60,120 nucleotides of DNA from Candidatus Sericytochromatia bacterium (GCA_018780035.1 JADMKE010000046.1:1-60120); one strand, 5' to 3'. Positions 42,085 to 52,021 are shown, counted from the first letter of the stretch. Notes: generated by a model from the sequence alone, not told the origin. A program made the numbers and translations.

Positions 42085-43848
42085 TTAAAACGGAAATTGA
42101 ATGGGAGGCAAGGTGGGCAGCGGTACAGGGTCTGGAATTGAGACCACTTCAAGCGCCAACGGAAGGGTAATTGCGTCACCGGGAATCGTAAAGGCCTCGG
42201 GGCGCAAGGGCAAAGCAGGTGAACGATTCGGGGCAGTGGTGCCAAGCCGGGAGGCGATCAACTCCCACATGGATAAATTGCTGGGATTTAAAAAGGGAAA
42301 AGTCTGGGTTTCGCCACTCGGATTGTGATTGCCGGACCAGCACAATTCTGCATTATCGGTGCTATTGCCCATAATTGAGTGGGGGCAAAGAACCCGACTT
42401 TGGTTCGCCACGGGCATGAAGGGGTTCGATGAATTTGCTGCAACATCGGTATATTCATCCGGCAAGGCGTAGCGCTGATGGAAGATTTCGTGAGCCAGCA
42501 CCCGACCGGCATCTTTGGTCTCTCTTTCCCACCAACTCTGATCAACTTCAATCAAGGCCAAAGGAGAGCCCGCTGCAGTGACGTGTTCTCGCCAAAATGG
42601 GTGTGGATAGGGAAAAGGGTCCACCCGCGCTTGGATAATATCTGTGGGATTAAGGGTATTGCCGAGCAGTAGCTTGAGTTTACCAATCCGCGCCCGCCCC
42701 TCTGTACTTTGGTAAATACGCCGGGAAGCGTGAGCAATCACCTCTTTAAATCTGTCGATCAGGGCCTGATTATTGGCTGCACCAAATTGGGCCGGATTGC
42801 CGGCAAAACGCACGGTCAGGGGAATTTGATCGCTGACATGATTCACACTGAAACGGGCTTTGGCAAGTTGCCCTGTCACCGGTTTAAGCGTCACGGTGAT
42901 TAAGATCGTGTCCTCTTGCGCATCGCCGGGAGCAAAGGTCATCAGGCCGCCTTTTTGAGTCTCAAAGCGCTTGATTCCCAGAGAACTACCCGGGAGCAGA
43001 AAACCAGCGCTGAGATGGCTGGCAATCACTTCTCCAGGCCCATCGAGCACAATATCCACGTTTTTGCCATTCATGCCTTTGACAGTCATAAAAAATGTTT
43101 TACTCTGATTGGAGCGCGCATGTAAGAGAATGGGGCTGTTAAAACTGACGGGCAGGCTGGCGAAACGATCTGCTGTAAGGGTATTATCCGTGACAGGTTC
43201 TGGCAGGACCCCAGGCAGGGTATTCATGGTGATTTTATCCAGAGTTTGTAATGGAGCCGTCCCATTGCCATCCCAAGAGGCTTCTAGAAAGGCCACATTA
43301 CCTGGAACATATATCGCCACAGGCCCATTCTTGACCTCCCCCAGGAGGGTCCCATTGCTAGAAAAGACCTGGATACCGCTGCCATTGCTGACAGGTTCAC
43401 TCGAAGAAAACTCCAATTGGGCATCTTGAATACCATGCCCCAAATACAGGGTATACCGCCGTCTAAGCGTGGGAGCCCCCGCGCTTGAATAGTCGAGTGA
43501 GTCACTTTGAAAGAGAGTCTGAACGTTCAAACCTGGCACAAATTTCAACACAGGAACCACAGTCAAAGGCGCACCACTGGCCAAAATGGGTCGCAAACGG
43601 GTGGGCAAAGCAAGCGGACTTGGCACCGCCACCGATGGCCGAACGCCATCGGGACGCAATTTGCCGATTTGATCTGGGTTGAGCCGGGCCTCAGGCCCAG
43701 CGGAGCCCCGAATCGAAGGCACAGGGTCAGCGCTGGGTTCCACGGCGTTATTGCCACTCAGGCCATTCAATAGCGCAGGATCACAGCCTGTGTTCAGCCC
43801 CAAAGCCAACAGCAAACTTGAAACACAAACAATGGCATGTCTCGACAT
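42085..43848 (-). CDS. Secreted lipoprotein metalloprotease
   Basis: A 587-residue protein with a lipoprotein signal (lipobox NTGCDP). Residues about 90-400 are beta-rich. The zinc site is VLAHEIFHQRYALPDEY (about 447-463), with two His and Glu and a following Asp-Glu-Tyr. A Met-turn-like CPHSIMGNS lies about 30 residues on. This order suggests a metzincin-like peptidase. The 3' end is adjacent to the acyl-CoA dehydrogenase stop (13 bases apart, convergent). Substrate unknown. Confidence 0.8.
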   Translation of the reverse strand: MSRHAIVCVSSLLLALGLNTGCDPALLNGLSGNNAVEPSADPVPSIRGSAGPEARLNPDQIGKLRPDGVRPSVAVPSPLALPTRLRPILASGAPLTVVPVLKFVPGLNVQTLFQSDSLDYSSAGAPTLRRRYTLYLGHGIQDAQLEFSSSEPVSNGSGIQVFSSNGTLLGEVKNGPVAIYVPGNVAFLEASWDGNGTAPLQTLDKITMNTLPGVLPEPVTDNTLTADRFASLPVSFNSPILLHARSNQSKTFFMTVKGMNGKNVDIVLDGPGEVIASHLSAGFLLPGSSLGIKRFETQKGGLMTFAPGDAQEDTILITVTLKPVTGQLAKARFSVNHVSDQIPLTVRFAGNPAQFGAANNQALIDRFKEVIAHASRRIYQSTEGRARIGKLKLLLGNTLNPTDIIQARVDPFPYPHPFWREHVTAAGSPLALIEVDQSWWERETKDAGRVLAHEIFHQRYALPDEYTDVAANSSNPFMPVANQSRVLCPHSIMGNSTDNAELCWSGNHNPSGETQTFPFLNPSNLSMWELIASRLGTTAPNRSPALPLRPEAFTIPGDAITLPLALEVVSIPDPVPLPTLPPIQFPF

Positions 43849-43975
43849 CTGAAGATCCCTACCTTTAGGTAATGATTAATTGCTGAAAACAGGCCGAGTA
43901 GCAACCTGGTATCAGGCTCCCAAATGCCTGAATGGGTCTATGAAGGCTCTCACTATACTATGTCCTCTGCGATTG

Positions 43976-44668
43976 TCAAAGCCCGAAATATTTACCACTG
44001 ATTTGAATCAATGCGCCACAGACAAAATAGGTGGCGATAATGGCCGGAATCGCCAACCAACCTCCTGATTTTTTCTGAGGTTGCAATTGCTCTCGCACCG
44101 CCAGAAAAGGCAAGAGATTGACCGCGTGGTAATTGGTCATGGGATAGGGCAAAAAAGCCAACATCGGCGGTGCAGCCATAAAAAAGTAGAGCCCGCCATC
44201 CCCCAAGGCTTGGGCCATACCCATGATGATCACATAGCCCCAAAACGAATAGACATAGCGGTTGCTCAAGTACCAGATCAGCGAAAAAATCACGACATAC
44301 GCGGGCAAGGTAAACAGCAAATCCAGGCCAAAATTGAGCAAAGCCTGATGCCAAGGCGTGGCTGCTGTGACGCGCAGAGAGCGAAAGACCGGCTCGGAGA
44401 TCATGTGAAAACCCTCCACCACCGAAGCCAAGAGACACCCCAAGCCGACAAAGCGGGTGTAGGGCTGAAAGCCTGAAAATGCCTTGATCAGGGGAGCTTT
44501 GAACCAGAGACTCAAAGCCAAAAAGGCGAGGACCAGCAAGCGGGTCATATTTTCGGGTTTTAACCCACCTGCGATCAGACTCAAGCCAATGGCAAGCGTG
44601 GCCCACAGGCAATAAAGAGCACCGGGCCAGGTCAGTCCGGGGGGAAAAGTCCATTTGGGCTTGATCAC
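43976..44668 (-). CDS. Multi-pass membrane protein of unknown function
   Basis: A 230-residue protein with about six hydrophobic segments (for example GALYCLWATLAIGLSLIAGG, LLVLAFLALSL, YVVIFSLIWYL, LAIPAIIATYFVCGALI). No transporter or enzyme motif is recognised. GTG 44668 lies nine bases after AAAGG and is preferred over ATG 44677, which abuts it. A 130-base gap to the metalloprotease start at 43848 shows no clear promoter. Confidence 0.75.
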   Translation of the reverse strand: MIKPKWTFPPGLTWPGALYCLWATLAIGLSLIAGGLKPENMTRLLVLAFLALSLWFKAPLIKAFSGFQPYTRFVGLGCLLASVVEGFHMISEPVFRSLRVTAATPWHQALLNFGLDLLFTLPAYVVIFSLIWYLSNRYVYSFWGYVIIMGMAQALGDGGLYFFMAAPPMLAFLPYPMTNYHAVNLLPFLAVREQLQPQKKSGGWLAIPAIIATYFVCGALIQISGKYFGL

Positions 44669-44833
44669 GGGAGGCATCCTTTATGATTTTTCCAGCTGTC
44701 AAGTAACAGATTACAGTAGAATGATCTAGACAATTCCAGACGAATTTAGCCACGAACATAATAAAATCTACATGAAAAGTTTGAAACTGAGTATGCTGAA
44801 TTTCAACTTTCAAAGAATAACCCTGAGGTCCCT

Positions 44834-45454
44834 ATGAAAAAAATCTTATTTGCGACTCTCTTTCTGAATCTGATCTCTTTGCCCACCTGGGCCGTGGAAT
44901 ACAGTGGCCAAGGCAAACTGGCTCAAAAGCATTACCCAGTTTTGAAAAAAATCGTCTGCAGTCCGGCGCATTTTGGCGGGATTGGCAAAGATTGTGATTT
45001 GGACCGCGTACGTATTATCGGGGTCTGGGCCTGGGTTAGTTGGAGTGGGGGAGAAGCGGGGGGCAATAGCCTACTGAAATTGAGTGGTTCCAGTTGGAAA
45101 CACGTCACTGGCGGGGGTGGCGCCATGAATGCCGAAAATGCAATACAGGTGGGCCTAACTAAAGCCCAGGCAGAGATGCTCGTGCCTTCTTTTGGGCTGG
45201 ATATTGCCCGCTCAAGTGAAAAAATTATCGCTTCTGAAATTGACTACCTCTCCGAATGGGACTTGATGGTGGCGCGAAACACGATTTACGCCATTCATGG
45301 CCGCATCTTTCAGCACAAACCCCTGCAGGACTATTTTGCAAGTTTTCCCTGGTATAAACCCAATCCCAAATACCATGATGGACTGCTCTCAGCACTTGAG
45401 AAATACAATGCCAATGTGATCTTGCAGCTCGAAAAGAAAAAGGGGTATATGTGA
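44834..45454 (+). CDS. Secreted YARHG-domain protein
   Basis: A 206-residue protein with a signal peptide (about 20 residues, ending LPTWA). The C-terminal part (about residues 140-195) is a YARHG domain: LMVARNTIYAIHGRIF and LQDYFASFPWYKPNPKY. YARHG is a small extracellular domain of unknown function, found at the ends of secreted bacterial proteins. The region before it has three Cys and a Gly-rich middle. The start overlaps the next gene at its end (GTG within the stop region). Confidence 0.85.
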   Translation: MKKILFATLFLNLISLPTWAVEYSGQGKLAQKHYPVLKKIVCSPAHFGGIGKDCDLDRVRIIGVWAWVSWSGGEAGGNSLLKLSGSSWKHVTGGGGAMNAENAIQVGLTKAQAEMLVPSFGLDIARSSEKIIASEIDYLSEWDLMVARNTIYAIHGRIFQHKPLQDYFASFPWYKPNPKYHDGLLSALEKYNANVILQLEKKKGYM

Positions 45455-45810
45455 GTAAACCCTTCTGTTTGGCAGCGCTGGTGCTTTTGCTATTGTCTGG
45501 CTGGCAAATGGCTCCCAGCTTGGCTCTCAACAAAGTAGACACTCACTTGATCAAAAAAACCACCGCTGAGTGGCTCAAGGCCAAACCCAAAGACAAAGAA
45601 TTGGTGGGCCTGAGTATTGTCGGCGCTCTGGAACAAAAGCAGGCCTACAAAGGCCCCAAGGGCCACCAGGGCAGGCTCAAAGCAGCCAAGAAAATCAGTG
45701 TGTGCATCGACTATATTGCCAAAGGTTTGATTCAGAAAAAAATCAAGCCCGTGGTGGTCGGTGAAGCAGGGTTTCTGTGTGCGATCAATTCAGGGTTTGT
45801 TAAGAAATAG
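45451..45810 (+). CDS. Small secreted protein of unknown function
   Basis: A 119-residue protein starting at GTG 45451, overlapping the upstream stop. A signal peptide (about 26 residues) is followed by a basic, Lys-rich mature part with two Cys near the end. No domain is recognised. Coupling to the YARHG gene suggests shared function at the cell envelope. Confidence 0.7.
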   Translation: MSKPFCLAALVLLLLSGWQMAPSLALNKVDTHLIKKTTAEWLKAKPKDKELVGLSIVGALEQKQAYKGPKGHQGRLKAAKKISVCIDYIAKGLIQKKIKPVVVGEAGFLCAINSGFVKK

Positions 45811-45852
45811 CAGGTATAATAGCTTAAGAATAAAACACAGGGATACCTCATC

Positions 45853-47370
45853 ATGCCGCCTTTTCAATTCCCCAAATCTGGTCGCAGTAAAGACTCACTG
45901 TTTAAAGCCATGAACACCCTCAAAGAAAAAGACGTCAATTGGCGCGATGGTCAAGTCTTCAGCCTGGTCTTCTATGCGGGTGATGAAGTGCTCGAAGTAA
46001 TCAAAGAGGCCCATGCCCTGTTCATGTCCGAGAACGGTCTGAATCCGGGCGCTTTTCCGAGTTTACGCAAATTTGAATCCGAGGTGGTGGCGATGTTGGC
46101 CAACCTGCTCAACGGCGATGAAAACACCGTGGGCAATATGACAACCGGCGGTACCGAAAGCATTTTAATGGCTGTCAAAACCGCCCGAGACTATGCCCGC
46201 AGTCGCAATCCCGAACTCAAAAAACCAGAATTGGTTCTGCCTTTAAGTGCCCACCCCGCTTTCGACAAAGCCTGCCACTATTTTGATATCACCCCAGTGC
46301 ATGTTCCCCTTCGCGACGACATGCGCGTGGACGTCAAAGCTTTTCGCAAAGCCATTACCGAGCGCACAATTTTGGGAGTGGGTTCAGCCCCGGCTTATCC
46401 CCATGGCGTGATGGACCCGATCGAAGAACTGTCCGAGATCTGCCTCGAGCGTGAGATTCCCTTTCATGTCGATGCCTGTGTGGGCGGCCTGATGCTGCCC
46501 TTTGTGCGCAAACTCGGCTATCCTATTCGCGAATTTGACTTTAAACTGCCAGGTGTGACCTCGATCTCTGCCGATTTACACAAATATGGCTATGCCGCCA
46601 AAGGCGCTTCGGTGGTGCTCTACCGCTCGCCCGAACTCTGGCGCCACCAATTTTATGTCTATACCGATTGGCCGGGCGGGATTTATCCCTCACCCACCAT
46701 GACCGGCACCCGACCAGGGGGCAGCATTGCAGCGGCCTGGGCTGTGATGAATTTTTTGGGCGAAGAAGGTTATTTAAAGATCGCCAAAGAAGTCATGTCG
46801 GCCACCCGGTATTTGATGCAAGAAGTAGAAAAAATTGAAGGCCTTCACGTGATCAGCACACCAGAGATGAGCATCTTTGCCATAGGCTCTGAAGAGTTGG
46901 ATATTTACGCCGTGGGCGACGAAATGACGGTACGTGGCTGGCATCTGGATCGCCAGCAAAATCCAGCCTGCCTGCATTTAACTGTGAACCACGGCCATGT
47001 TCAGAGCACCCAGCGCTTCGTCGCAGATTTGCAGGCCTCAGTAGCGGCCGCCCGCAAGCTCAATTGGAGCAATGTGAGTTCCAAAGTGCAGGTTTCTTTG
47101 GTGCGGGGTCTCTCACGCCTCTTGCCAGAGAAAGTGTTTAGTCAGGTGCTTTCTAAATCCTCATCGGTGGGCCCCAAGGGATCTGCCGTTCCCAAACGCA
47201 CAGCGGCCATGTACGGCATGATTGGATCATTGCCGAATCGGGGCGATGTACGCGAAATGGTACTCGACTTTATGGAGCAGACCTACAAAGTGGATTCCCC
47301 TGACTCCAAAAATGCCAAAGACGCCAAAACCAAGAAAAATAAAAAAGAGACCCCAGAAAGACAGTCATGA
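45853..47370 (+). CDS. PLP-dependent lyase/decarboxylase, sphingosine-1-phosphate lyase-like
   Basis: A 505-residue PLP enzyme of the group II decarboxylase fold. The features GGTESILMAVKTARDYA (about 98-114), HVDACVGGLMLPF (about 209-221) and the PLP lysine in SADLHKYGYAAKGAS (about 239-253, Lys near 244) match the S1P lyase/DPL1-like branch. The C-terminal 60 residues are Lys-rich. A TATAAT lies 33 bases upstream of the start. The substrate in bacteria is uncertain. It is coupled by ATGA to an ArsC-like gene. Confidence 0.85.
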   Translation: MPPFQFPKSGRSKDSLFKAMNTLKEKDVNWRDGQVFSLVFYAGDEVLEVIKEAHALFMSENGLNPGAFPSLRKFESEVVAMLANLLNGDENTVGNMTTGGTESILMAVKTARDYARSRNPELKKPELVLPLSAHPAFDKACHYFDITPVHVPLRDDMRVDVKAFRKAITERTILGVGSAPAYPHGVMDPIEELSEICLEREIPFHVDACVGGLMLPFVRKLGYPIREFDFKLPGVTSISADLHKYGYAAKGASVVLYRSPELWRHQFYVYTDWPGGIYPSPTMTGTRPGGSIAAAWAVMNFLGEEGYLKIAKEVMSATRYLMQEVEKIEGLHVISTPEMSIFAIGSEELDIYAVGDEMTVRGWHLDRQQNPACLHLTVNHGHVQSTQRFVADLQASVAAARKLNWSNVSSKVQVSLVRGLSRLLPEKVFSQVLSKSSSVGPKGSAVPKRTAAMYGMIGSLPNRGDVREMVLDFMEQTYKVDSPDSKNAKDAKTKKNKKETPERQS

Positions 47371-47714
47371 AAATTTACCACAATCCCCGCTGTAGCAAAA
47401 GCCGCGAAACCCTGGCCCTGTTAACGGAGCGGGGCCAAAAGCCTGAAGTGATTGAATACCTCAAAACCCCACCCAGCGCCGCAGAACTCGACCAGATTTG
47501 CCAAATGTTAAACCTGGAGCCAACAGCCCTGATCCGCAGCAAAGAAGACCAATTTAAGGCCTTGGGGCTTTCGCTCAAAGATCAGCGTTCCCGCCAAGAA
47601 TGGCTTGAATTGCTGGTGGACAATCCCGCTTTGCTTGAAAGGCCAATTGTGGTCAAAGACGGGAAGGCCGCTCTGGGCCGCCCCCCCGAAAATGTATTGG
47701 CGCTGCTCGCTTAG
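47367..47714 (+). CDS. ArsC/YfgD-family protein
   Basis: A 115-residue thioredoxin-fold protein of the ArsC/Spx group. The active-site motif NPRCSKSRETL (Cys9) and a later ERPIVV Arg are present, as in glutaredoxin-coupled arsenate reductases. Many such YfgD-type proteins have unproven arsenate activity. Translation is coupled to the PLP enzyme by ATGA. No arsR, arsB or other ars gene is nearby. Confidence 0.85.
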   Translation: MKIYHNPRCSKSRETLALLTERGQKPEVIEYLKTPPSAAELDQICQMLNLEPTALIRSKEDQFKALGLSLKDQRSRQEWLELLVDNPALLERPIVVKDGKAALGRPPENVLALLA

Positions 47715-47740
47715 TGGGTCAGCTTCCCACAAAAACGATC

Positions 47741-48541
47741 CTAGATGCCAAAGAAGAGGATATTGATCCCGCCATTGAGGCCGTGAACCATTGAGGTGCC
47801 ATTGTCGAGGCTGTTGCTCAAGCGCAAATCGCTGGGCAGAAAAAAGCCCCGGTAGCCGAGGTAAACACTGGCCAAATTAAAGATGGGCAAATTCCAAGCC
47901 GCTCCCAGTCCAAATTCAGGCAGGGTCATATTTTTGGTATTGATCGGCGTGGCTCCGCTACCCTGGTCTATGCTGCCGCCAAACAAGGTGGATGCGCCGA
48001 CATAGCCATAACCCGAAAAACCAAGGGGCAGACCGAGTTTGAGTTTGGCCCCATAATTCATGCCCATCAGCTGAGAATTGGTGGGGGTTGCAGTCAATGA
48101 ACCTGTTGAGGTAAACATATGGCGATAGCCTGCGTAGGGTGTCAGGGTTGTGGAAATCTTGCCAATGCCCAGATCCAAGCCCAGCAGTTGAAAATTATAA
48201 CCGGCATTCAGTTGCAGGTCGAAAAGGGTATCCCATTTGATACTGGCTATCGCCTGTGAAAGCAGATCAGACCCGCCGCTGCCTGTTGAAACTGCCAAAG
48301 GTGGCACAAACGAAGAGAGATCAGGGGTAAAACCCAAAGCACCTGAGACGTTTAAATTAAAAGGCAGATCATAGTCCCCACGAAAATCAAAATAGGGAGC
48401 GATTCGCTGGGTTTTGTCGGAATAGGTAATGGTGACAGCTTCAGCCTGAGGAACAGGTCCCAAAGTTGCCATTGCGGCAAAAGAAGCACAGGCCAGGGTC
48501 AGGGTTTGGTTTAATATTGGGTTTTGGATTCTTTTTTTCAT
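47741..48541 (-). CDS. Probable outer-membrane beta-barrel protein
   Basis: A 266-residue protein starting at ATG 48541 (AGGTGAGG upstream). A signal peptide precedes the mature part (start near QAEAVTITYSD). The mature sequence has alternating polar and hydrophobic strands, many Gly and aromatic residues, and ends with NILFFGI, an aromatic hydrophobic terminus fit for barrel insertion. No family is recognised. It is convergent with the ArsC-like gene. Confidence 0.75.
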   Translation of the reverse strand: MKKRIQNPILNQTLTLACASFAAMATLGPVPQAEAVTITYSDKTQRIAPYFDFRGDYDLPFNLNVSGALGFTPDLSSFVPPLAVSTGSGGSDLLSQAIASIKWDTLFDLQLNAGYNFQLLGLDLGIGKISTTLTPYAGYRHMFTSTGSLTATPTNSQLMGMNYGAKLKLGLPLGFSGYGYVGASTLFGGSIDQGSGATPINTKNMTLPEFGLGAAWNLPIFNLASVYLGYRGFFLPSDLRLSNSLDNGTSMVHGLNGGINILFFGI

Positions 48542-48643
48542 GATTTGCCTCACCTGTTTTTTCTGAGAATTTTATGTGTTTTTTCCGGCTTTGGCCATGG
48601 CCCCAAAGCGCACGAGGCCAGTATAACATACCCTTTTGCGCAT

Positions 48644-49351
48644 TTAATCTGCCGTTTCGGACTGGGTAAATTTATAGCCTACCCCGCGAATAGAGTGAAA
48701 ATGACGGGGATGAGTGGGGTCTTTTTCAAAGAGCCTGCGCAAGCGCATGACAAAATTGTCGACCGTGCGCAAACTGCTGCCATCGTGAATATCCCACACC
48801 CGCTCCAACATTTCCTCACGCGAGAGCACCAAGCCATCGTTCTCAGCAAAAACCTTGATCAATTTGAGTTCCAAGGGGGTGAGTTTGATCGGCTCCCCTG
48901 CCATACTGACCTCAAAACGTTCGAAGTCAATCACAATATCCCGAAACTGCAAACGGGTCAACTGTGTCTGGAGTTGGTGCCATTGCTGGCGGCGCAAAAG
49001 CACCTGGATCCGGGTGAGCAATTCTTCGAGGTTAAAGGGTTTGGTTAAATAATCGTCGGCCCCCAGACGCAGTCCTTTGATTTTGTCTTGTTCAAAATTG
49101 CGGGCTGTGAGAATCAAAACGGGGGTATAGTTTTTTTGACGGCGCAGGGCATGGCAGAGATCAAATCCACTTAAATGGGGCAACATTAAGTCAAGGATGA
49201 TCAAATCATAGGCCTGTTTTTGGTCAAAGAGCCAGGTTTTGGCGATCTGTCCATCGGCTGCGTGATTAACCTGATACCCTTCCAATTCGAGATTGAATTT
49301 GAGCCCATTGGCGATATGGGCATCGTCTTCAACCAACAAAATCTGTGTCAC
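48644..49351 (-). CDS. OmpR/PhoB-type response regulator
   Basis: A 235-residue regulator. The receiver domain has acidic residues at VEDD and the phospho-acceptor Asp in LIILDLML (about 50-57), with the conserved Lys in LTKPF. The C-terminal winged helix includes RTVDNFVMRLRRLFEKD and IRGVGYKF. GTG 49351 with GAGGAG upstream is preferred over TTG 49366. No histidine kinase gene is adjacent, so it is an orphan in this window. Confidence 0.92.
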   Translation of the reverse strand: MTQILLVEDDAHIANGLKFNLELEGYQVNHAADGQIAKTWLFDQKQAYDLIILDLMLPHLSGFDLCHALRRQKNYTPVLILTARNFEQDKIKGLRLGADDYLTKPFNLEELLTRIQVLLRRQQWHQLQTQLTRLQFRDIVIDFERFEVSMAGEPIKLTPLELKLIKVFAENDGLVLSREEMLERVWDIHDGSSLRTVDNFVMRLRRLFEKDPTHPRHFHSIRGVGYKFTQSETAD

Positions 49352-49423
49352 CGCACTGCTCCTCAAGGCTCTTTCAAACCATTTTCCCTACAGCTTAGCA
49401 GATTCTGAGACACAAAAAAGCAG

Positions 49424-49447
49424 AAAAGCCCGGTTCTCCGGGCTTTT
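49424..49447 (-). terminator. Terminator after the LysM gene
   Basis: Arms AAAAGCCCGG and CCGGGCTTTT with a four-base loop end the minus-strand LysM transcript, followed on that strand by CTGCTTTTTT. It separates that gene from the response regulator. Confidence 0.8.
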
Positions 49448-49467
49448 GAGCAATTGAGTATAGCAGT

Positions 49468-51105
49468 TTATTTGATCAGGGCTTCAATTTGGCTGCGCAC
49501 ATCTGCTGGAACCTGGCTCCAGGTCCCCATGGTCTCGTGATGAGACTTGAGGCGCACAAAAGGCGTCTCGCGGTCTTTGAAGCGGCCGTCAAAGGAAGTG
49601 GCAATCTCTTTGAGCAGGCGCGATGTTTCGGGCTCACCCATGGCAGAGACATTCGAAAGCGAGATCAAAACCAAAGTGGCTTTGTTATCGTCGATTCCAG
49701 CCATAAATTCTTTGGTTGGGAAACTGGGTTGGGCCATCAACTGAGCCACTTCGAGGTCGGAGACCCCTGAGTTGCCCATGATCCGACCCAATTCTGAGGC
49801 CATGCCATTGTTCACCAAGGCTTTGGCAACATCGAGACGGTGTGAAATTTCAGTCGCACCCACCCACAGCTGCTCGCTGAGCTGAGAGGTCTCTTGCGTA
49901 TTGACGACCGAACCATAGCCAAAATAGCTCTTTTGAGCCAGATTGGCATCGAGTTTTTTCATTAACTCGGCCCGTGCTGTGTTGACATCATTGGCCACTG
50001 GCTGCTGATTATCTGCGGAACCGGTTGCGGCTTCTGCTGCATTGGTGGGGGTTGCTGGAGCAGGCGCTGATGAGGGTGGGGCAGCTGTAGGAACCTGCGG
50101 AGGCTGTGCGGCGGGGGTGTCTTTTTGGGTGGCTTTGTTGTAGAGATAATATCCCCCTGCAGCGACCCCAGCGACGACGGCCCCCACAGCCAAAGCTGTG
50201 ACAGCACCAGCCACTTTGGGCCCGCCTACCTTGGATACAATTTTGGCCAAAGCGGGGCCAGCGGGCACATGTAAGCCCACTTTGCCAATCACACCATTGA
50301 CACTTTTTGCCACAACTTGCGCCGTGGCATATCCGCCCAAATTGGAGAGGGGAGGAGCGAGGGATTTGGTCACACCAATCAAAACGGCACCGGTGGCAAC
50401 AGTGGCAACTGTGCCACCAATTAACGCAGCTTTGCCAACGCCATTGCCTTTGTTTTCAGCCACAGGGGGCTGACCAATCACGGCTCCTGGAGGCAGAGGC
50501 GCCACAGGTTCAACGGGAGGGGCTGTCTGTACAGGTGCGACAGGCGCAACGGGTTCTTCTTGTACAGGCGCAGGGGTCGCAGGAACAGGATCTGGAGCAG
50601 GCTCCGGCAATTCACTGGGGGGTTTGAGCACCGGGGGTTCGGCGGCAGCGGGTGGCGCAACCGGGACGTCTTGAACAGGTGCGGGCTGGGCTGGAGCGGG
50701 CTGGGCCGGGACAGGCACCGGTTCTTCTTGGACAGGCGGGGGAGTGGGATCGACGGGAGAGGGAATGGCCGTCGGGGGTGCGGGTGGGGCCACCTCCACT
50801 TTTTGAGGAATGGTAAGCACCTGCCCAGGGTAGATCAGGTCGGGGTTTTTGATCTGGTCTTTGTTGAGGGCAAAGAGCAGTGGCCATTTTTTATTATCCC
50901 CGAGTTTGACCCCGGCGATGTCCCAGAGGGTGTCGCCTCTTTTGACCGTGTAAGAGTCAAGTTTGACTTGCTCACCCGTTGAAAGCGATTCTGCCCGTTG
51001 GACCGCAGGCGCTGCTGCTACCGGTGCGGCAGGTTGGGGCCTGACCGTTTCGGTTATCAGCGGAGCGCTGGCGACGTGGGCGGAATTGGGATTAAGATTT
51101 TGCAT
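49468..51105 (-). CDS. LysM-domain protein with Pro-rich and hydrophobic regions
   Basis: A 545-residue protein. A LysM domain lies at about residues 50-103 (YTVKRGDTLWDIAGVKLGDN, then NPDLIYPGQVLTIP) and would bind peptidoglycan. A long Pro/Ala/Val-rich region (about 105-215) follows. Next come Gly/Ala/Val-rich hydrophobic segments (about 225-325) that could cross a membrane, a second Pro/Ala linker and a helical C-terminal 170 residues of unknown function. The N-terminus has no signal peptide. It may anchor a complex to the cell wall. Confidence 0.8.
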   Translation of the reverse strand: MQNLNPNSAHVASAPLITETVRPQPAAPVAAAPAVQRAESLSTGEQVKLDSYTVKRGDTLWDIAGVKLGDNKKWPLLFALNKDQIKNPDLIYPGQVLTIPQKVEVAPPAPPTAIPSPVDPTPPPVQEEPVPVPAQPAPAQPAPVQDVPVAPPAAAEPPVLKPPSELPEPAPDPVPATPAPVQEEPVAPVAPVQTAPPVEPVAPLPPGAVIGQPPVAENKGNGVGKAALIGGTVATVATGAVLIGVTKSLAPPLSNLGGYATAQVVAKSVNGVIGKVGLHVPAGPALAKIVSKVGGPKVAGAVTALAVGAVVAGVAAGGYYLYNKATQKDTPAAQPPQVPTAAPPSSAPAPATPTNAAEAATGSADNQQPVANDVNTARAELMKKLDANLAQKSYFGYGSVVNTQETSQLSEQLWVGATEISHRLDVAKALVNNGMASELGRIMGNSGVSDLEVAQLMAQPSFPTKEFMAGIDDNKATLVLISLSNVSAMGEPETSRLLKEIATSFDGRFKDRETPFVRLKSHHETMGTWSQVPADVRSQIEALIK

Positions 51106-51202
51106 CTGAATAGTCTCCCGCGTGTCGTTGTAATCTTATGTTATCTATAGGCCAAAATTATTAAACATTGCTTATTTTTATATTAAGTATGCTTAACAAT
51201 TA

Positions 51203-52021
51203 TCACTGGGGGTATTTGCGTTGGATCAACTCCAAACCCGCTTCAAAGATCTCATTGAACAATTCGTTTTGGCCTTGGCCTGTGCGCTGAGACAAATTAA
51301 GCAAATCCTTGCGCAGATCCTTTTGGAGTTTGAGACTGGGAGACTTGAGGTACTTTTTGCGTTTGCGGCCAGTGGCCTCATCTTCCTGCTCTTTTTCTTC
51401 TATCCGGATGGCGTCAAAAATCGTGGGCAAAGCCCCATTTTCAAAGCGCTCCAAAATGCGCATTTGCATCGCCTCGTCAAATTTACACAACCCCAATAAT
51501 TGATGGGTTGAATTGGCCAATTCGCGGCTGGGCATGGCTTTGATACGCTCCCGAACGGAATCGCTCAATTGTTCGGCAATGGCACGCAAATTAAAAAAAG
51601 TGCGCCGAGAAATATCCAAAGTCTTAAAAATAACCGTGGTTTTGTGGCGTTCTTGACCGTATTTAAGCGCGTCAAAATAATGCTTAAAATGTTCCGCTTT
51701 TTCGAGAATACTCAAATCCGAACGAAAGAGCGTTTCGGTGGTCTCAAGTTGTTGGGTTTGGCGAAAATCCGCTTCGTTTAAGATGCGTACAGGTATGCGG
51801 CTGTAATTGGCAGGATCTTGCACTGCCAGGCGTTGGAAAGCCAAAAGCCGGTGATAACCCGCCAGCAAAACATGTTCATGGTTAATCGCAATGGGGCTGA
51901 TCAGACCGTTTTCCTGGATACTGCTGATCAACTGGGAGAGTTTGTGTTCGTCAGCGGCTTTGGCTTCGGGAATCTGGATTTCTTCAAGAGACAAATAATG
52001 TTTATGCAGGGTCTCAATCAT
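51203..52021 (-). CDS. ParB/Srx-like nuclease-fold protein (orphan ParB)
   Basis: A 272-residue protein. Residues about 15-80 are a ParB N-terminal domain: the conserved SIQENGLISPIAI helix and VLLAGYHRLLAF (the GxxR-type box with His-Arg). A central HTH-like helical region (about 130-190) follows; the C-terminus is basic. No ParA gene is near. Chromosomal ParB needs CTP for sliding, and the GYHR box is the nucleotide site. It could be a second partition or a regulatory protein. ATG 52021 is preferred. Confidence 0.8.
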   Translation of the reverse strand: MIETLHKHYLSLEEIQIPEAKAADEHKLSQLISSIQENGLISPIAINHEHVLLAGYHRLLAFQRLAVQDPANYSRIPVRILNEADFRQTQQLETTETLFRSDLSILEKAEHFKHYFDALKYGQERHKTTVIFKTLDISRRTFFNLRAIAEQLSDSVRERIKAMPSRELANSTHQLLGLCKFDEAMQMRILERFENGALPTIFDAIRIEEKEQEDEATGRKRKKYLKSPSLKLQKDLRKDLLNLSQRTGQGQNELFNEIFEAGLELIQRKYPQ

